64,000 bases of DNA, from the NCBI GenBank assembly GCA_021292165.1, contig CM037880.1, positions 224,780,467-224,844,466 on the forward strand, given 5' to 3'. The position numbers and the translations under genes are program-made. This DNA comes from Shinisaurus crocodilurus (lineage: Eukaryota; Chordata; Lepidosauria; Squamata; Shinisauridae). The notes under the pieces were generated by a model. That model saw only the letters and a program-made list of their open reading frames with translations, had not been told where the DNA came from and did no database searches. Every line of letters begins with the position of its first letter. Within the stretch, counting starts at the first letter, position 1. This document shows, piece by piece, positions 48,933 through 60,114 of this stretch.

Positions 48933-48984
48933 TGTGGAAGGTTCACGCTCGTCTTGCATCCAGACTTGGGAGGGCAGATCCGTG
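48829..48984 (-). CDS. Exon 2: start codon and first strand of FHA domain
   Basis: The acceptor is cttgttgacag|CACGG and the donor is ATCCA|GTAAGTG. The exon carries a 5' UTR remnant, ATG at 48959 and the better-context ATG at 48932. It encodes a short N-terminus ending in HLRRIG...GIVADVI, the opening strand of an FHA fold. It ends with two bases of a codon, which the next exon completes. Confidence 0.65.
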
Positions 48985-49103
48985 CTGTCAACAAGAAGCA
49001 AACACAAACAGTTGGCACAGCAAACGGGAAGGGAGGCAGCAGGGAAACCAGAGTGACTCTTGTCTACACTGCGAAATTGGGCCCATCACCTGTTCTTTTA
49101 AAG

Positions 49104-49227
49104 CAGTGTTCTCCAACCGTGGGTCCCCGGATGCTTTTGGCCTACAACTCCCAGCATGCCCCAGCCAGCTACGCTGGCTGGGGCGTGCTGGGAGTTGTAG
49201 GCCAAAAGCATCCGGGGACCCACGGTC
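49104..49227. mobile_element. Palindromic hAT MITE, right end truncated
   Basis: The arms read ccaaccgtgggtccccggat and complement. The right terminus is lost at cccacggtctg, so no TSD. It lies about 120 bp upstream of exon 2. Confidence 0.85.
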
Positions 49228-49864
49228 TGTTAATGAGTGCCCATGATCCGGCTGATAAAGCGTATCGGGTTGCAGGAAGGCCCATCCCACCCCTGCCCTC
49301 CTGCGCTGCCTCGGCACAGGCTGGGGGTTGGCCACACTCCTCCAGCAGGTCTCACTTCACTTCCACATCCATTTCCTGAGGCCGAAACTGGCAGTGTTTG
49401 CACTGTTTACCAACATAACCAGCCGCACTCCATCTTTCTAAGGCCTGGGGGAAAAAAAACATTCTTCCCAGTGACCACTGGATGGCTTTGAAAGCCCCTC
49501 ACGAGGTTGGAGACAGCGCTCTGACCTCGGAAGTGGGGAGCCGGAGATCCGGCCCCCGACCCCCAGCGGCCAGTGCGGAGAGAACCACGCCAGCCGCCTC
49601 TCCGAGGTTGGAAAATCTACCTCGGAGAGGGAGTAAAGGGGTAGGGGAGGAGACCACGTTTCACCCTGTCTGGGAAGTTCCCAGAGAAGCAGCAAAGAGG
49701 CCGCTGCAAAAACATATCGGAACAGAAACATTACAGCGAGCCTGTTTTGCTTCATACACTAACAGACCAGAGAGGCCGGGATAACTTTTATCCTGAGCTT
49801 CCTTGCTAGATGGGCTGAAAAGCCTGTCTGGCGAAAATGTCAGAGGACAGGAGACAAAAGACTG

Positions 49865-49965
49865 TCTCACTAATTGCTGTAAACCGCCCAGAGAGCTTCG
49901 GCTATTGGGCAGTATAAAAATGAAATAAATGAAATAAATAAAAATAAAAAAGATCGCCTCCGCCA
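49865..49965 (+). mobile_element. SINE/LINE 3' tail
   Basis: accgcccagagagcttcggc, tattgggcagtataaaaatg and an (AAAT)n tail. This hairpin-plus-tail is typical of reptile retroposons. Confidence 0.65.
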
Positions 49966-50408
49966 CTCCATTGGTAAGTGGAGCCATTGATGAGCACTCT
50001 TTGAGTCCGATTCTGTAGCCAGCTGTGGGGATCCACCTGATAGTTGTTCTATCCAGCCCACTTTTAGCTAGCTTGCTAATCAGGAGATCATGAGGCACTT
50101 TGTCGAAAGCTTTGCTGAAGTCCAGGTATATTATGTCCACAGCATTCCCGCAGTCCACAAGGGAGGTCACCCGATCAAAAAATGAGATCAGATTAGTCTG
50201 GCAGGATTTGTTCTTGACAAATCCATGCTGTCTTCTAGTAATCACTGCATTGTTTTCAAGGTGCTTGCAGACTGACTTCTTTATAATCTGCTCCAAAATT
50301 TTCCCAGGGATTGATGTCAGACTGACTGGCCTATAGTTCCCAGGTTCCTCCTTCTTGCCCTTTTTGGAGATGGGAACAACATTTGCCCTCCTCCAGTCAT
50401 CTGGCACT
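49966..50408 (-). mobile_element. CR1 5' segment, inverted
   Basis: It encodes RT from DDWRRANVVPISKKGKKEEP through YLDFSKAFDKVPHDL to YRIGLKE on the minus strand. It abuts the forward part of the same element at 50409. Confidence 0.88.
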
Positions 50409-51362
50409 TCACCTGTCCTCCATGATTTTTATTAATGACTTGGATGAGGAGGTACAGGGAATGCTTATCAAATTTGCAGATGACACAAAGTTGGGTGGAA
50501 CAGCTAATACTCCGGAAGACAGAAACAAAATTCAAAGCGACCTCAATAGGTTGGAGCGCTGGGCCGAAAACAACAGAATGAAATTTAATAGGGATAAATG
50601 CCAAGTGCTGCACCTAGGGAGAGGAAGCCAAATGCAGAGTTACAGAATGGGGGACACTTGGCTCAACAATAGTACAAGTGAGAAGGATCTTGGAATTGTG
50701 GTAGATCACAAACTGAGTATGAGCCAGCAATGCGATGTGGCTGCAAAGAAGGCAAATGCTATTTGGGGCTGCATTAATAGAAGTATAGCTTCCAACTCGC
50801 GTGAAGTGATAATTCCCCTCTACTCAGCACTGGTTAGGCCTCCTCTTGAGTACTGCGTCCAGTTCTGGGCACCACACTTTAAGGACATAGACAAACTGGA
50901 GAGGGTTCAGAGGAGGGCAATGAGGATGATAAAGGGACTGGAAACAAGGCCCTATGAGGAGAGACTGAAAGAACTGGGCATGTTTAGCCTTCAGAAGAGG
51001 AGACTGAGGGGAGATAGGATCGCACTCTTCCAGTACTTGAAGGGTTGTCACACAGAGGAGGACCAGGATCTCTTCCCGATCATCCCAGTTTGCAGGACAC
51101 GGAATAATGGACTCAAGCTACAGGAACCTAGATTCCACCTAAACATCAGGAAAACTTTCCTGACTGTCAGAACAATAAGACAATGGAACCAACTACCTAG
51201 GGAGGTGGTGGGCTCTCCCAGTCTGGAGGCATTCAAGGTGCGGCTGGACAGCCATCTGTCAGGGATGCTTTGACCTGGATTCCTGCATTGAGCAGGGGGT
51301 GGGACTCGATGGCCTTGTAGGCCCCTTCCAACTCTACTTTTCTATGATTCTATGATTCTACT
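50409..51362 (+). mobile_element. CR1 3' segment, forward, longest CR1 in window
   Basis: One open frame to 51273 from [20 protein letters not shown] to SHLSGML, then the CR1 3' UTR and tail. The near-intact frame suggests a fairly young insertion. Confidence 0.92.
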
Positions 51363-51369
51363 CAGCGTT

Positions 51370-53110
51370 TGCACAGAAATCCTGCAAGTTAACACAGCAG
51401 GACAACAGCCGACTTTGCCCATCCCTCCCCAGGGCTGGGGAAATCCACCTCTAGCAGGTCCCAGCAAAGCCCAGGCTTCCCCTCTGCCTACTTGCAGAGG
51501 CAGTGGTGCACACAGTAGACTTTACACTGTGCTTCAGCAAAATGGAGAAATTAACTGAAGGACGCTGACAGTTGAAATACAGACGTTTTATTTCACCAAA
51601 AGTGTTTACAGAAGGAAAATAATGGTTTAGTATTCCAAGTCCCTAGCACTGGACCAGTAGACTACTCCCAGCAACTACGATAAAGCAAGAAAAGATGGAG
51701 GAGGCGAGTTACGAAAAAGAGGAAGAAATAAAGCCAAAGCGGGTCTCATTACCTTGTTTCAGAGAATGAGAAAAGTACAGCCGGCCTGCACAGCCTAGCC
51801 TGGTTTAAACCTGAGTGGCGCTGGGGGAGCGACACACCACCCTGTTCAAGCCACAGTGGGGACGTGCCCAGCCGCTTGACGCAAACAGCAAATTATTTAC
51901 TATTTGCTCTTGTTTGTGACATGGTTTAAAGGCCCTCTCCTCCTCCACAATTACAGTTCAAGCACAGGAGCAACGCAGGGCAGAACTACCCCCTTCTCCT
52001 CTTCATGGTTTTGCCACTTTTCTTTAGCTTCATTTGTTCCGGCTCTCCCGCAACGGAGCACAGACTTACCTGGACAGATTTATAAGGGGCGGGAGATGCC
52101 ATGAACAGTAGCACAAAGTACCTCCCTTTATGTGCTTTTGGCAGTCAAAGAGTTTTGTGCTAAACTAGGACTGGCATGCTTCGACTGATATCTTAATCCC
52201 AGATATTCAGCCGCTTGAAAAACCCTTTTTCAAGGAATCCTCAGCTGCAACCGACAGCCAGCCAGCGATGTGGAGGCTTTGTGGCCTGTTTCAACAAGCA
52301 GCAAGACGAGTTCCTTTTCCCTGTGCTCAAACATGATCCTGGCCAGTTACTTGGTTCTTCCATGGGCTGTGGGGGGCAGCAGAGATGTTAATGGAAGGAG
52401 GCCTTCTGCGAAAGCCCTGCCAGAGGTGGGATCTATAAGGCCATAATGGAAGAAGCCCTTGCAGACTAGTCAGAACTGCGGCTCACAAGAAATAAGAACT
52501 TTTGCCACTTGTATAAGCAGTTATACCAGCGGATATAGATACATCCCATTTTCTGACCCATTTCAAATTCCTAAAATTTCTGCAAACATCAGAGAATTAA
52601 ATACATCAATTACCCTCTAGTAAACCGGTTTAGATTGTTTTTAAATAGTTGGAAATAAAGAGTTTGACAGCTTTTCAGATGAATTCAAAACTTTTGTGCA
52701 ATTACGAAGTCTGGTTTGGTTCAATCATGGCTTGTCATGATGTCTGAACTCAGAACTGTGGTTTATCTCAGGATTGTTTGCGCTGCTCTCCGCCTTGAAA
52801 CAGAGAGCAGCCTGAAAACAAAACCACTCTGGCAAAAGGCTGGCAAAATGGGGAGAGGAGCAAGCCAGAAATGGGGGGGGGGGGGAATCCACGGTTTGTT
52901 TGCAAGAAAATTCCTGGCTAAAGCAAACAACCATAGTTAACAAAAACCATGGCTTAGTATTATGTGCAAACACAACCAGTATATAGATTGTATACAGTCC
53001 AGCTTGAGAAAACTTAGTGCTTTGTATTTTAAATATAGGGAGGAAATTGTATTTTAAACACCGTAAACGACTTTTTTTTTTTTTAACTCTGCTGTTCAAC
53101 ATTAGCCCTT
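51370..53110. other. Intron sequence, nothing recognised
   Basis: No exon-like frame with splice signals, and no family repeat I can name. It includes a G run near 52872. Confidence 0.35.
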
Positions 53111-53114
53111 AGCG

Positions 53115-53244
53115 CAGTGTTCTCCAACCTTGGGTCCCCAGATGTTTTTGGCCTACAACTCCCAGCATGCCCCAGCCAGCATAGTTTATGGATTAAGGAG
53201 TTGTAAGCCAAAAACATCTGGGGACCCAAGGTTGGAGAGCCCTG
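53115..53244. mobile_element. Palindromic hAT MITE, centre altered
   Basis: The arms match the family but the centre (cagcatagtttatggattaa) is unrelated, and the flanks show no 8-bp duplication. Confidence 0.85.
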
Positions 53245-53729
53245 AACTAGATAAACCGATACGTAGGCGATGCGATGTGCATAACACAGCACTCCAAAAC
53301 AAAACGAACAAACAATAGTGCATCCAGTTTATAAATGTATACATGTAAAACAGTATTTTTTTCTTATTTTCTTTAATCTATAAATTTATAAACTGGATGT
53401 GCTAACCGATTAACAGATGCATACCCTGCCTGTTGAACTGCAAGCTTAGTAAGAAAAGCGATATGTGTATTGTTTTCAAAGTAAGAACAGAGACGCTATT
53501 AAGGAGGCAAAAGATCATCTTCAGGCAGCGGTTCCTCAGGTAAAGAAGAAAAATGTGGAATAAGATCATGAACTACTTGAAGCCCCGAGCTGCATTTACC
53601 CATAGAATGAGTCGCAAGACTGAGCAAATCTTTGGGACGGGCTGTAATCTACAAGGCGAAGAAAAGGGGCAGGAAGCATGGTGTACAGTAATTGGAGGTG
53701 CAGTACCAAAAGATAATATCAGGCACGTA

Positions 53730-53979
53730 CAGTAATACCTTGGATTGCAAGTAACTTGGTTTAAGAGTGTTTTGCAAGACATGCAAATTTTTAAATATTT
53801 ATTTAATTTTTTTTTACTTGATATACAAGCGACGTCTTGCAATACAAGTACTGTAGTACGGCTTAAATTAAAAATCTCTGTACAAATTTTTTTTGGGGGG
53901 GATTTCGTTTTGATATAAGTGTTTTGGATTACAAGCACATTTCCGGAACGACTTATGCTCTCAATCCAAGGCATGACTG
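53730..53979. mobile_element. pogo/Tigger-type MITE copy 3
   Basis: Ends CAGTAATACCTTGGATTGCA and CCAAGGCATGACTG, with TA on both sides. It is very close to the copy at 11499, with the same orientation and length. Confidence 0.8.
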
Positions 53980-54347
53980 TATTTGATTCAGGACATCGCT
54001 TGCTCCAAGTTTAAAAGTGAAGGAGCGTATTAGAATGGAGCTGCAGAATCTGCAGATGGGGCTGCACTGCCCAGCTAAGCTGCTGAAATGGAGGGAGGTC
54101 CTGCCTGCTTCCTAATTTCTCTTTTGAAAAAGTGACAAGAATTCATACAGGCCTGAAACGTTGGCTTATGGGACAGAAGTATGAACTGGAGTAACCTCTG
54201 CACTGAGAGTATGAGAATAGTGAGAGATTGTGAAAGGAGGAATGTCTGAGTTGATTACAATAGGAGGTGTTGGCCTAAAGGGATTAACACACGCCCAGCA
54301 GGGAATCAGGCTGCAGGCTATGTTAATACTCAGAGTGGTGATGATTT

Positions 54348-54640
54348 TCATAGAATCATAGAAAAGTAGAGTTGGAAGGGGCCTACAAGGCCATCGAGTC
54401 CAACCCCCTGCTCAATGCAGGAATCTAGGTCAAAGCATCTCTGACAGATGTCTGTCCAGCTGCACCTTGAATGCCTCCAGACTGGGAGAGCCCACCACCT
54501 CCCTAGGTAGTTGATTCCATTGTCTTATTGCTCTGACAGTCAGGAAATTTTTCCTGATGTTCAGGTGGAATCTAGGTTCCTGTAACTTGAGCCCATTATT
54601 CCGTGTCCTGCAAACTGGGATGAACGAGAAGAGATCTTAA
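54348..54640 (-). mobile_element. CR1 3' fragment, reverse
   Basis: atagaatcatagaaaagtag to ccgtgtcctgcaaactggga on the minus strand, the standard CR1 3' end. Confidence 0.9.
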
Positions 54641-55012
54641 GAAGAGATTTTAAGGATTAAGGAAAAGCAGGAGGTAGGCAGGAGGAAATATTGCAGAGAA
54701 TATGGTTAATATACATTCAGCCAGGAAGAAGGGCCTAAGGAGAAAGACTGTCAGGAGTCACTTGCTCACTATAGGGGACCCTGCCGCCCCTCCCCACAGG
54801 ACAAACAGGGAGGGAAAGGGTCTAAGAATGTTGAGGGTTCTGGAATGGAAGGTAGCTCGCACTAGCTCACCTATGCCCACAGAAGAGTTGCTGTCGGAGT
54901 AAACAGCGCATGAGGAACGAAAGGGACAGGTACACGCCTCTGGGGACTCTGAACTGTCTTTCTCTTTGTAGCACGGAGCTCTAGTCTCCACTCTTATTGC
55001 TATCCCATAGGC

Positions 55013-55083
55013 CAGTGTTCTCCAACCTTGAGTCCCCAGATGTTTTTGGCCTACATCTAGGGACCCAAGGTTGGAGAACACTG
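55013..55083. mobile_element. Short palindromic hAT MITE, TSD CCATAGGC
   Basis: A 71-bp version missing the palindrome centre, flanked by CCATAGGC at 55005-55012 and 55084-55091. Confidence 0.88.
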
Positions 55084-55099
55084 CCATAGGCTATTAGGT

Positions 55100-56290
55100 T
55101 AAGGTCTTCGATCTCTCAAGAGTTATAGGGTGTGTGAATGGTGAATTGCTGCCTTGCCATTTGATGCTTGTATTGGTGCTCATAAGAGATGATATCAAGG
55201 GATCTGTATCTGTCCTATCTTTCATGTAATAGAAGTATCGTTGTATTTTCTACATGTGTCTGTCTGTTTTAGTATAAGTAGGGAACCTGCACTCACAGGC
55301 AGCAATGCACATTAAGACTCCAGCAAAAGATCCTAGTGTCTCTCAGGGTAGCGTGGGGTGGGTGCAAGTGGTAATTAGGGGTGCCAACTCCGACATGATC
55401 CAATTGTAACACAGTCTCTTGAGATATTGACCATCTCATGATTTTGGTAGCTGATGAAATGAATAAATTATTTGACATTGAGAAAACACATCAGAGAGAT
55501 AATTTGTCGAGAGATCAAAGAATGGAACTGAGGCAATTAAAAGCACTTTAAGATGTGGGCACTTTAAGAATATCTGTGAGTCACAAAGGAGATTTTGATA
55601 TAATGAGTCATTATTGTTACATCTACCGGACCACACTACATATACTCTTGCAACAATGACGGGAGTTTCAAGCAAGTCGGAAAAATACAAGGATGGTTTG
55701 GAAAAGCACCAGTGAAAGCGGAAGGCTAATAATAACTTACAGCAATTGTTGGACAACAACAATCCTTGTTGCCCAGTTATCTAGTTTTTGTTAAAAACAT
55801 GTAAGATTGAGGAATGCATAATAACCAGAACAGATGCGAAGACATTTAAACGAAGACCTATTGCCTCTGGCTGTGAAAGGATTGTGCTGTTGGTGATGTT
55901 TGGCTTCTGTGCAATGCACAACTAGTTTTGCTTCCCTTTCCCCCCTGGTGGAATTTTAGTACTTTGACAGGGCATCTCCATGTTGCTGGAAACTTCACCT
56001 ACTGAATTTCTGCCTGTGAAAACGATAAGAGAATCTTTGCTAGGAATCCTGCTCCCCTTCACCACATCCCATACAACGTTCATAATTCTGGCTACCCGTC
56101 TTTCCTCATGAACTAGCAGGACTTTGAATACTTTTTTTAAAATGCTACAAATCTAGTTCCCAAAACAAACAATAGCACATCCAGTTTATAATTTTATAGA
56201 TTGAAATATATATAAACAGATTGTAAAATGTTAAACTTTTGGCATAAAACACCAGCTTCAGTCATAGTGTATGGCATAAGCCATAGTGGC
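55100..56290. other. Intron sequence, nothing recognised
   Basis: AT-rich with short open frames only. No supported feature. Confidence 0.35.
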
Positions 56291-56295
56291 CTGTG

Positions 56296-56371
56296 GCTTA
56301 TGCTGGCTCAGCTTGTCTGAGCGTGGAAAGCTAAGCAGGGTCAGGCCCGGTTATTACTTGGATGGGAGACC
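56296..56371 (+). repeat. 5S rRNA-derived segment
   Basis: gaaagctaagcagggtcagg and ttattacttggatgggagac align with the second half of vertebrate 5S rRNA, including its internal promoter. The upstream gcctgtggcttatgctggct part is a poorer match to the 5S 5' half. It is truncated before the 5S 3' end, so it is a pseudogene or SINE3-type head, not a working 5S gene. Confidence 0.75.
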
Positions 56372-56375
56372 CCTC

Positions 56376-56449
56376 CTCTAGTTTCCTGCATTGAGCAGGG
56401 GGTTGGACTCGATAGCCTTGTAGGCTCCTTCCAACTCTATGATCTATGA
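56376..56449 (+). mobile_element. CR1 3' tail joined to the 5S segment
   Basis: ttcctgcattgagcaggggg to ctccttccaactctatgatc, the CR1 3' UTR end, starting four bases after the 5S-like sequence. Confidence 0.85.
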
Positions 56450-56999
56450 AATAAGGCTATGCTTCAATACCACTTATATCTGAGCTGGAACCAGGCAGGA
56501 ACAGACCAAACCTCAGCGAGGGAAAACAAAGCTTAACAGTCCGCACCTGCATTCCACAGCCAGCCAAGCTGTGGCTAGTTTCATCTTCTCCTTCAGCTGA
56601 CCAATAAGACATTGCCTCCTTAATCGTTCTCCTTTGGAGGCTCTGTTCCATTGCTAGCACAGAGATTTTCACTAAAGCTGAGTTCACTCATTCCGAAAGA
56701 CAAGGCTTCTTTTCCTTCCCCCCCCCCCCCCACATGCGCCCGTGCACACCCCACCACTATGCCATGTTTCAACTGGAAAACTGGTGGGGGAATCCTCCAA
56801 AACACTAGAACAGACAAACAAACCTACAGATAAAGTACAAAGAAACCGTTTCAAACAATCTGAGAGGAGAGAGAGAAAAGACTGTCGTTTCAACGGGAAC
56901 GCTCATTTCAATGTTTAAGGCTGGAAAGAAGTATCCTTTTGTGATGCGCCAAAGTAGCGTGACTACAACGGGAAAACAAACAGTGCCTTTGACTTTGTC

Positions 57000-58560
57000 C
57001 TTGTAACTTGCCCCGGCAGCTGCCGGCTTGCCCTTCCTTTTCCTCCCCGAGATCTCTGCCAGCCCCTCTTACGAGCAAGCGGCAGGCCAGGGAGCCAGCC
57101 TGGCGGGCCGCCGCCGCCGCCACCTCCAGCACCGCCCTGCCTGGTTTCCGAGCTGGATCCGCGGGCTCTCCTTCCGCGCCCGGCTCGCTCGGCTGGGGGC
57201 CCTTCCTGTCGGGCCATCGGCGGGCAGGGCCACCCACACGCTCCCTCGCCGGCGCACCCGAGCGCGCGGGACCTCCGCGGCCGGCTGGGGGCCGCGCGGA
57301 GGACCCCACGCAGGCAGACCCCGGCTCCAGGGAGCCCCCGCCTCCTGCTGCCGGCGGCCAAGTCAGGGCCGGCTCAGCCGCGACCCCGCCCCCGCGTTTT
57401 AGGGCAGCGGACTCTGCTGGGAGCGCAGCGCTCATTGCGCATCGCAGCGGGCACGGGAGGAAACTTTTCCGACAGCGCAGCGCTGCTCCGGGTATTGCGG
57501 GGGCGGCGGAGGCTCCAGGCACCGCCTGCCCGGCCCACCCCGCTCCGCCGCCAGCCGCTCGCATGTCAGCCCCCCCGGAAGGGAGCGCGATTCGCGGGCT
57601 AAAAGGCTGGCCACGATTTCGCAGAGAACACCCTCCTGCGAAACTGCTCCCGGGGGCTCTCCGCGCCGGGCCGCTGGTTGAACCGCAGCCCCCCCCCCCC
57701 CGAGAACATGCCAGCTCAGCCCAGGGCCGTCTTCGGCTGAGCGTCTTGCGGCGCCCGCAGACCAGCGACTCTGCTCCGGCACGAGCTTCTGCGGCCCGCC
57801 CGCGACGTGCGTGGCGAAGCGGGCCGCGGCCGCTCTTGCCGGAGACGGCGCCCGTCCCCGAAGCGCCGCGAGGCTCCCGCTGGTTTTGCTGCGGCGGACG
57901 AAGCGGGCCGCCCCGCGGGGGCGCCCGGGAGAAGCGGCGCGGGCAGCGCCTCTGCGGCCGCCACGCCCCCACTCGCCCCCGGACGGGCCAGCACTCGCGC
58001 GGCGCGCACGGCGTCTCCCGTCCCCCGAGCCAGCCGTTCCCTCCCCGCGGCCGCCACGACGAGATCCCCCACCCACCCACCCACCCAGGCGCAGGGAGAC
58101 GCGGCCCGGTCTGGGGCGCGGAGGGGCTCCCTGCCCGCGCCCTCCCACCAGGCGGCCTGCCCTGGCGGGGGCAGCAGTTCTACCCCCGGCGCCCCGCATG
58201 CTTCGGGGGTTCCCCGCCTCTCCTCCCCCCCCCCGGCTGCAAGGCGACTCCACCAGCCACTCCGGAATAGCAACCCCGGAATTACCACGGGCGCGGGGCT
58301 CGGCGGAGGAGCTGAACCGTCAGCGGCTCCTGCTTCCCGCCGCTGCGTTGCGCTGTGCTGCTCCGCTCCGCGCGTGAGGTCCCCCGCGGGGGAAGCGAAA
58401 GCGCAGCCGCGCGCCCGCTCTTGGCGCGGAAGAGGCGTGTTGGCGCAGCGCACCAGCCTGGCCAGGGCGCCTGTGCGGCCTCCGGCCTCGTCGTCGGGGG
58501 CGGGGCACGTGCATCGCCCCCAGAGTGAGGCGCGCTGCCCCGTTTCCTGGCTCCCCCCCC
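57000..58560. promoter_or_regulatory. CpG island, probable promoter of the minus-strand gene
   Basis: This is the only long stretch in the window with very high G+C and abundant undepleted CpG, with GC-box-like runs, which is typical of a vertebrate promoter. It lies about 8 kb upstream of the first coding exon. That exon opens with a splice acceptor, so a non-coding first exon is expected upstream. On the minus strand a good donor (CTC|GTAAGA) falls at 57073, a plausible end of exon 1. The long open frames here in several frames are a by-product of base composition. A divergent plus-strand transcript is possible but I see no exon for it. Confidence 0.65.
57074..57250 (-). other. Candidate non-coding first exon (3' part)
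   Basis: The minus-strand donor CTC|GTAAGA has its last exon base at 57073 or 57074. It lies at the low-coordinate edge of the CpG island and could splice to the acceptor at 48985. The 5' end cannot be set from sequence. This is inferred only from position and donor strength. Confidence 0.25.
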
Positions 58561-58606
58561 CCCTTCCCAATTGCTGCCACGTTTTTGTAGTGTATGTTTG
58601 TGTTAA

Positions 58607-58800
58607 TAGGCTTTTCAGGCGGGAATATGGGGTGGGTTAGGATTTTTAATTTTTGTACTGTTTTAAATTGTTTTATACTGTGTGTGTGTCGTGTGTGTCC
58701 CCCCCCCCCCTGTATTTTATTGGACTATACATCGCTCAGAGTGGCCGGATGCCTGGCCAGATGGGCGATTCATAAATAAAATAAATAAATAAAATCCAAT
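58607..58800 (+). mobile_element. L2-like LINE 3' tail
   Basis: cttttcaggcgggaatatgg, the hairpin gtggccggatgcctggccag and (AAAT)n, inserted at the edge of the CpG island. Confidence 0.85.
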
Positions 58801-58809
58801 TGCTGCCCC

Positions 58810-59940
58810 GTTCCTAATAGAGCAAACAAACATTTGCGAACCCTGATATGAATCAGCGTTTTTAAACTCAAAACGTAGGGCCATTGTGGTGACTCCGGGG
58901 GGGGGGGGGGAAATGGAGCTCGCTTCTGCTGCTCCCACACTGAGCACGTCTGCGTACTTGGGAACAAGCACCAGCCTTGCAGAAGAGAGCAACGCAAAAA
59001 ATAAGAGCGCATCTGTGTTAATTTAAAAATAATAATAATAATAATAATAAGAAAGCCAGCAGCGTCAGGCCCGGTGAGCCCCGGCATGGCTGTGCGGGCC
59101 CAGGTGCTGATGCCAGGCGCACCAGGCAGTGCCCCCTCCCTGCCACTCTCCGGGCGATGGTCTGGACCCCCCGGGGGCTGAGTGAGGAGGCCTGAGCTCT
59201 GGTCGAAGCCCAGCCCCGGCCGCACCACCGCATGCGCAGCGAGCCCCCTGGCGCCCCACCGTGGCTTCTCCCCTCCCCTGGACACAAGCCGGCAGTGGAG
59301 GAGGCAGCCAGACCCAGGAGGGCGCACAGCCGCCTTTGGGAACGGGCCTCCCACTGCACACTGTAAAGAGGACGACCCTGGTGCGTTCTTTCGGTTTAAA
59401 CACTACATTTATGCTGCTTTTTCTTTTGGGGGGAACTCGGAGCCGCCGATGCTGTCCGTCCAGGCCCTGGCCAGGTCTACATCTGCTTACCCTCCCACCC
59501 TGCTGCAGCTCATGCATTCACAAATCTATCCAAGTCAGTCATGCTTGGCTTTGTTTCCGGCACCTTAACAGATACCCTGCCTGGCACAGGGGAGGGAGTT
59601 GCAGCGTTGGCTTTCCCTCCCCCCCCCGCCCACTTCTGTAAAGCTTTTGCGGCCGTTCAGAGGGCGGCTGGTAGTGGAGGACTGTCCTTACCCAGTGTGA
59701 CGCTGCCGCTTGCACTTTGCTATGTTAAATGAGTTACACCAAAAGTAAAGCATGACACGGCTGCCGGCTGCACATGAGCAGCTGTTTCCTCAATTGTGCT
59801 GAAAAATTACCTTCCTGCATCAGTTGTGGTCCTCCTTTTGGCACAACGTAACAACCATTCCTGCTGGTAGAACTATGATCCCTAGAAAGGGGATTACCCA
59901 GTGTGGGAGCTGCCTGTCATAGTACTGCGATGAGTAGGGG
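58810..59940. other. Upstream flank, nothing recognised
   Basis: GC-rich with an (AAT)n tract near 59027-59050 and a G run near 58899. No supported gene. Confidence 0.35.
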
Positions 59941-59948
59941 ACTACAGG

Positions 59949-60114
59949 CAGGGCCGGTGCAAGGCAGTTTGGTGCCCTAGGCAAGATCAGATATTTAGCG
60001 CCCCCCCTCTTCCCACTTGAGCCCTCCCTCCCTCCAGCCCTATGCTCCTGGCGCCCCCTTTAGCCCGGCGCCCTAGGCAGCCGCCTAGTTGGCCTAATGG
60101 TAGCACCGGCCCTG
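59949..60114. mobile_element. hAT MITE, TSD ACTACAGG
   Basis: Ends CAGGGCCGGTGC and GCACCGGCCCTG are perfect inverted repeats. The octamer ACTACAGG flanks both sides (59941-59948, 60115-60122). Confidence 0.92.

Noticed and set aside
49661..51273. Possible host gene with reverse-transcriptase-like domain
   Set aside because: The frames are CR1 ORF2 pieces with a CR1 3' UTR and tail.
56312..56371. Functional 5S rRNA gene
   Set aside because: Only part of 5S is present, with poor 5' half match and no 3' end or terminator.
57008..58640. Several long open frames (up to about 420 codons) on both strands in the CpG island
   Set aside because: They are open in many frames at once, as expected for very GC-rich DNA lacking A/T-rich stops. 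The products are Arg/Pro/Gly/Ala strings without domains.
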